Assembly: GCA_022661535.1 (NCBI GenBank)
Contig: JAKULF010000004.1
Location: 2,480,001 to 2,544,000 of the forward strand
Reading direction: 5' to 3'
Length of the DNA stretch: 64,000 nucleotides
From: Eutypa lata
Lineage: Eukaryota > Ascomycota > Sordariomycetes > Xylariales > Diatrypaceae
The notes under the pieces were generated by a model. The model was not told where the DNA came from and searched no databases. It was given only the letters and a program-made list of their open reading frames with translations. Position numbers and translations under genes: made by a program. Shown in pieces: positions 58,885 to 64,000 of the stretch. Positions within the stretch are counted from its first letter, which is position 1. Every line of letters begins with the position of its first letter.

Positions 58885-61493
58885 CTATGCTTCCGAGATA
58901 ACTTCCTCATACCTCAGTTGTGACATTCGTACACAAAACGGATTCTTCTTAAACCTAGTGTAGTCCCACCTAGTTGGGATCTCATCCGATCCGTACTTAT
59001 CAGCGAGGCCTTTTCCGCGGTGACATCCAGATTTGAAATCACCCTTCTTAGGAATGTCCACCCATATCCAACCAACTTTAACGCAGGCGGGATACGTATC
59101 GACATGGACGAGGTGACATAGCGTCTCGTTAGGTGATACCCATCCCCAAGGCTCAGTATTCCTTCGAGTCAGATGTTGCAAAACGGCCGCTCCGCGACCG
59201 AGTTCGTCTTGCTCTTGCCCCTGAGTGGCGCGGGGCGCAAACCTATGGCCTTCTTTCTGCCACCGTTGAAAGTCGACAAGAACGGCCCCTAGGTCTAGCT
59301 CCTGCTCCGGGAGCTCTGGTGTCATGGATTGGCAGTACTGTGCCGTGCCGTCTTCGAGGCGGTCGCAGCGCTGGTCCCAGGTGACGTTACCGACGCCCGC
59401 TGATTCCATAGTCGCTTCCGAAACGAAGTTGAGGCCGAGAATGCCCCCGCTTCCGTCGGCGGCGACATCAAAGGTTTCAGGCTCGTAGGAATTCGTCGAG
59501 TTGGTGACGAGCATGTACCTTGCTCTAGCGCACGACGGGCTAATGGACGCCATCTTCTCGATGGCCCAGTCTGTTAGCTTCATACCGTCCTTATCTTCAT
59601 ATTTATCTTCATCGCCGCCATCGTTGTCGTCGCCACCCATTTCAGAGTAGATCTCTTTCGGCACGTCAGCCATGACTATCCTGGGGTCCCAAGAGTCCAA
59701 GACGTGGACTTTGGTTCTTCTGATCGAATCACCATCTCCATGGACGGGGACGGCCACGGCCTGCCACCGCTCGTTCTTCTGCGCCTGCAGGGACCGCAGC
59801 GTATACGAGAGGTCGAACGCGCCCGCCCATGGCCAGGCGGCGTGGAATTCGCGGATGATGACGCAGACGTCGACGACTTCGCTGTCCGCACCCCCATCGC
59901 CACCACCACCACCATCGAGCGCCTCGCCCCGCCGCACCAAGTCCTCAGTCCAGGGCAGGTGCGAGTCCGCGTACTCCGTGGCCTCTCGGAAGGCTTTCGC
60001 GAAGCGGTCGCCCCACTGCACCGACGCTTCGAGGACGTTGCCTTCCCCCCATTCGTTGAGCGAGTTTATGAAGAAGAAGTTCTCCTCGCCACGCGGATTG
60101 GGATCCAACTTGATCCGTCGTAGCTGTTCGATGATGTTGACTGGAACGAGACGACGGCTTCAGTTATTATGAACTCTAACTATATATAAGAAAAGGGGGA
60201 AAGGGGCCGGGGAGAACCTAGGATAGGTAGGTAGGATAGGGCGGGAGATGTTTCAGGCAGGTCAACTTACTCTTCCAGAGGTCCGGATGCGCCCATACCT
60301 CCGAGGTCCCCTGGCCGTCCGTGGCGTGCCGCGGCGAGTTGTCCCACGTGACCCTTGTGCCGCGGTGGAAGACGGGGCTCAGACGGGGCGTGAACCGCCA
60401 CGCCGTCGTGTCGTCGAGGCCCCCGCTGCGCCCGCCGAACTCGTTCATGGCGACGGTCTGGCCCCGGTTGTGCGGATCGCCTTCGATGTGCGTCTCGATG
60501 ACGTCGAGCCCCCCGATGGCCGGGTCCGCGGCCGCCCACCGCTTCCACGCCTCGAACATGCGCTTGCCGTCATCTCCCATGTGCGACGGCGAGTACTGCA
60601 TCCAACATCTATAGTCAGCAATGGCTCGAAAGCTTTCCTCTCTGGGACTCTTCTCTCTCCTCGCCCAAACATATTCCTCTAAGTGAGTAACCTCAAGCCC
60701 TTAACTACTCTAGAACTCACTCACTCACTCACTACGAAGGGAATTAGATAATTGAGAGAGAGAAAGAACCCGTGACTTGCCACCATGACCTGTGCCTTGC
60801 CGCTAGCGCTGTTCCGGACGTAGTTGCGGTGCCGGAAGTACGGGGCCATCCAGTCGAAGTGCTCCTTCCAGTCCGGGAGCGTCCCGTACTTCTGCGCCAG
60901 GAGCGTCCCGTCACCCTCCGGCCTGTCGATGCCGTCCCACCGGACGGTCCAGGGTTCGTTGGCCCATGATAGCACTGCAGCACATGTTTGTGGTTAGTGA
61001 TGTCTCTTTGGACATGACCGAGGTGATGTGACGGCGCTAGGAGTCGCTTACTGAAGGGGACATCCGGCTCTCCGTCCTCGAGTATCGCTTGTAGAGGCTT
61101 GTCCTATATGTGTGTATAATAGTAATAACGTCAGTGACCACCGATTTCCGTTTTTAAAATCTCTTTTTATTTTTAAAATGGCAATGCCGAAGTTTTACTA
61201 GGTCGTAAGAGGGTGGGATACAAGATAGAAGGCATATAACGGAAACAAACCATGGTTAAATGTATAAGAATGCGCGTAAACAAACAGAATTTCAGGGTTT
61301 ACACATACCATAACAGGGTAGCCGAACCAGTAATGGTGGTAAACCAGACCGTAGAGTCTACATGGTATCACACGTTAGTTCACTATTCACCAACCAGCTC
61401 ATTGTATTCTTCTCTTCTCTTCCATTCCCCCTATATTCCCACGTCATCCTTCCAAACCACAAGGGGTAAGCAGAAAGAAGAAAAAAAGAGAAC

Positions 61494-61562
<69 letters not shown>

Positions 61563-62073
61563 ATAAGGTCACACACCCGCTTTCTTTAACCAACCGCGCG
61601 TACCGGGCCCGCGTCTCGTAGTCTAGCAGGTTGTAGTAGCCGACCTCGGGGGCGGGCCGCAGGGTCTCGAGCCCGAAGCGGTTCTCGGTGACCTTGCGAA
61701 CGTTATTCCACTCGGTGAAGTTGGCGCCCCAGAACCGGTCGTTCTCGGGGATCGCGTGGAACTGCGGGAACACGTAGGCTAGCGGCTTGATCGAGTAGCC
61801 CTCCCAGCGGAACATTGCCGATGACGACGGCAATGGCGATGACGACAAGTTCTCGGCCTCCTCCTCCTCCTCCTGGGGGCTTCCGGCTTTTGAAGCTGGT
61901 CTGTTGGCTGTCGTCGTCCATATAGTTTCTTCCGTTGGTGAGGTGGTTGCGAGGTCTTCGCTGTGCCGCCGCAGGAGTATGCCCGTGAACCAGCACATCG
62001 GAAGCAGGATGATGAAGAAGAGCCGCCAGCTGTTCGGGCTCGAGTGGCTGAATGCCATCGCCTCGGATGGCAT
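58885..62073 (-). CDS. WbsX-type glycosyltransferase, type II membrane protein
   Basis: 790-aa protein. Exons from the start: 62073-61577, 61357-61309, 61103-61052, 60974-60781, 60595-60271, 60140-58885; the two smallest are 49 and 52 bp. A signal anchor (about 17-35, RLFFIILLPMCWFTGILL) suggests Golgi or secretory-pathway placement. The WbsX (GH99-like) domain starts at KPLAYVFPQFHAIPENDRFWG and continues with FTEWNNVRK, GYYNLLD, GLYGLVYHHYWFGYPVMDKP, PFMLSWANEPWT, FRHRNYV, and FFINSLNEWGEGNVLEA. After about residue 455 comes a second region (VCVIIREFHAAWP, LSYTLRSLQAQ, ARYMLVTNSTNSYEPETF) that resembles a GT-A-like glycosyltransferase module. An in-frame stop precedes the chosen ATG. The intron at 60596-60780 appears to use a GC donor. 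Acceptor polysaccharide is unknown. Confidence 0.85.
61497..61560. repeat. (AG)32 microsatellite inside a WbsX intron
   Basis: Sixty-four bases of perfect AG on the plus strand. They fall inside the 219-bp first intron of the minus-strand WbsX gene, so the transcript carries a long CU tract between donor and acceptor. Confidence 0.9.
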
Positions 62074-64000
62074 GGCTTGCTAGCTTCCTTAGCAGACTCT
62101 AGCTCCCGCAAACTTTAAAAGAATGATATCTAAGGTACGAGATCTTACGGCTAGCGAGTTCTCTTCTTCTTCTTCTTCTTCCATTGCGGAGTAAATCATC
62201 CGGGCTGCTTCTTGAACTTAAGAGTAATCAGGGTCGAGACCCTTTTTGGGGGGTTCCAAGGGAAGGGCTTTACGGAATGTCGCGTTCCCTTAGTCTCAAT
62301 CTAGCTTTGCGGCGCGACGTCTATTGACAATTATCCCCCTCAAGGAAGAAGTCCATGCTGGACTATGTCTCATTGCTTGAAGTGCCAAGAAAGGGGGTCT
62401 GCTAAAGCTTTGCCCCAACCCCTTGGTCGAGATATCTAGGCAGCTAGGTAGATGCTACCTTTGGAGTCTAGACAATCACGGACTACTATTTCTTTCGGTC
62501 AATAGCGGGAATGTCTCAAACCCAATTGCTTAGATCAATGCCCTTAGGCTAAAAAAGGGCAAAATTGCTTCCAACGAACTCATATCCCTTTCGTCCCATC
62601 TGCCTCATCCCTGGAATAAATATTCCGGCTCTTTGCCGATCTGGTCAACATGTTCTACATTTCACACTCAATATCTTGGAATTCAAGTTGATATCTACTT
62701 CTTGAGCGGTCGAAATATATAAAGGTTCCACCGCCCCTTAACCGATAAACCAAGCCTATCGACAGAACGGGATCAGCTAGATATGGACGTCTTGGTATAC
62801 TGAGGCTAAGACTTGCCATATATGTAAACTTTATGTATAATAAGGCACATAAACGACGTCTCTTTAATTTTCGTGCTAACTTTACATGTTGAAGTTGTGT
62901 ATAATAGTCACTTAATAATAACTTGTTTTTCCTATAAGTCCGCTATGCACAATTTAAAAACAAATACTAAACAGTCCTTATTGAATGTTTAAATTCTTTC
63001 TTTTTATCCATTGCTGTTGGGTTTCCTGCCTGCCGTCTAAGTATAAATGTTGATGAAACCTTTATAATGTTCATGGCAACCAATGTTACTATCGTGACTT
63101 CATACTCCAAAAAGGGGCTTCCTGTCTTAGCACTGAGTGACTACTATGTAAGGTAATGCAAGTTGGTTAGCTCCAGAGCTAAAAGCCTTCTACATTCGTC
63201 AGTCGTGTAGCGGTATAGTCCTTGCATTCTGTTCCGTCACACTTCCAACGGTACTACCATCTCATGATATGTAGCACTAGCATACTTCATATAAAGTTAT
63301 AATGAGGTTCCAAGTAAAAGACCGAGGGCGATAATGTTATAATTTGGATGGGAACCTGCAACGTCTCTAAGGTCGCGATTACCCGAGATTCAGGAACAAA
63401 TGCTTTGTAAGCATTATGATTATTGAGGCGTGATATATATTACCTAGTTTGTACTTATGACATCCTCGTTCCTTATAGCCACTAATTCATGGTCACTATA
63501 AGCGTTATTGTATTTTACTAATGTTGCAACGACATATTTCTCCCCATAGTATAAGTACATTATAAGGCCCTCGATTTCCATAGCTACTGAGCAACGTATA
63601 ACATAGCCCTACGAAGACACGCATGGTGCCTGTTAAAACCATGGTGTGCCGACCCAATACAACTGAATGGTGCAGGGACATGACCTCGCAGCATAGTAAG
63701 ATGCTTCATGAGCCTATGAAGTTGTTAGATGAACTTTGAATATAGTCCCAAGGTAGTGCTCTGCTTTGTGAACAATCAATTCTGTCGAGGTTAGCTTGAT
63801 GTTTATAACAGCGCTTACCTCCTTTGCTATTGGAAGCAGTTCAAAGTCCTGCTTGTCTGTGCAAGATGTTGGCCGTAGTAACTTTCTCTATGCCGTAAAC
63901 ATCCCCGTGATAGACAATGTATTAGATAATGCATTACGAGTACAAGGACCAAGGAAAACAATGTGGAAACGTTATAATCTCTACGGGATAGGCCGGAGCT
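62074..64000. other. Gene-free right end of window
   Basis: The first few hundred bases are the WbsX promoter side, with a TTC repeat at about 62160-62180. The rest, to the window end, is AT-rich with no open frame of interest and no recognisable RNA gene or repeat. Confidence 0.5.

Noticed and set aside
61252..61576. Frames with long Arg-Glu (RERERE) or Ser-Leu (SLSLSL) runs
   Set aside because: They are products of the (AG)32 repeat inside an intron of the WbsX gene.

Overview
The window is nuclear DNA of a filamentous ascomycete, most likely a Sordariomycete. Genes are single and dispersed on both strands. They are cut by short introns (mostly 50-140 bp) with GTRAGT-like donors, CTAAC-like branch sites and YAG acceptors. 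Products match filamentous-fungal families: a Pho85-type cyclin, Ipi1, a Ded1/Vasa-like helicase, V-ATPase subunit E, Mrs2 and a NIPA-like transporter. No rRNA, tRNA, CRISPR array or intact transposon was recognised by eye. All gene models below were spliced by hand from frame continuity and splice signals; no database search was possible.

Layout: a Pcl-type cyclin (4.0-6.1 kb); a small secreted double-psi beta-barrel protein (10.8-11.3); ipi1 (12.3-13.4); a DEAD-box helicase after a long pyrimidine-rich leader (15.6-17.7); a Roadblock/LC7 protein with a large Asn-rich insert (18.4-19.2); a small membrane protein inside an AT-rich gene-poor block (21.8-22.3); an unidentified 1190-aa protein (24.6-28.6); a broken class I/II aminotransferase (31.5-33.8); a minus-strand fusion of an adenylation domain to a ferric-reductase-like membrane oxidoreductase (35.4-39.0), divergent from an enoyl-CoA hydratase (40.4-41.9); an F-box-like protein (44.7-45.9, minus); an Mrs2/Lpe10 Mg2+ channel (46.7-48.6); a possible CANIN/Nse6-like protein (50.0-52.2), tail to tail with V-ATPase subunit E (52.7-53.8, minus); a NIPA-like transporter (56.0-57.8), tail to tail with a WbsX-type glycosyltransferase (58.9-62.1, minus).

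Most genes are housekeeping and functionally unrelated, so the window is not one gene cluster. The exception worth attention is 31.5-41.9 kb. It holds the decayed aminotransferase, the adenylation-membrane reductase fusion, and the enoyl-CoA hydratase that shares a 1.4-kb divergent promoter with it. This could be a small, partly eroded metabolic locus, but that is inference.

Intergenic DNA is AT-rich and strewn with TAGGTA/TACCTA tetranucleotide tracts. It also carries one 148-bp element with 31-bp terminal inverted repeats (MITE-like), an 8-bp x 13.5 minisatellite, and long (AG)n and (AT)n runs.
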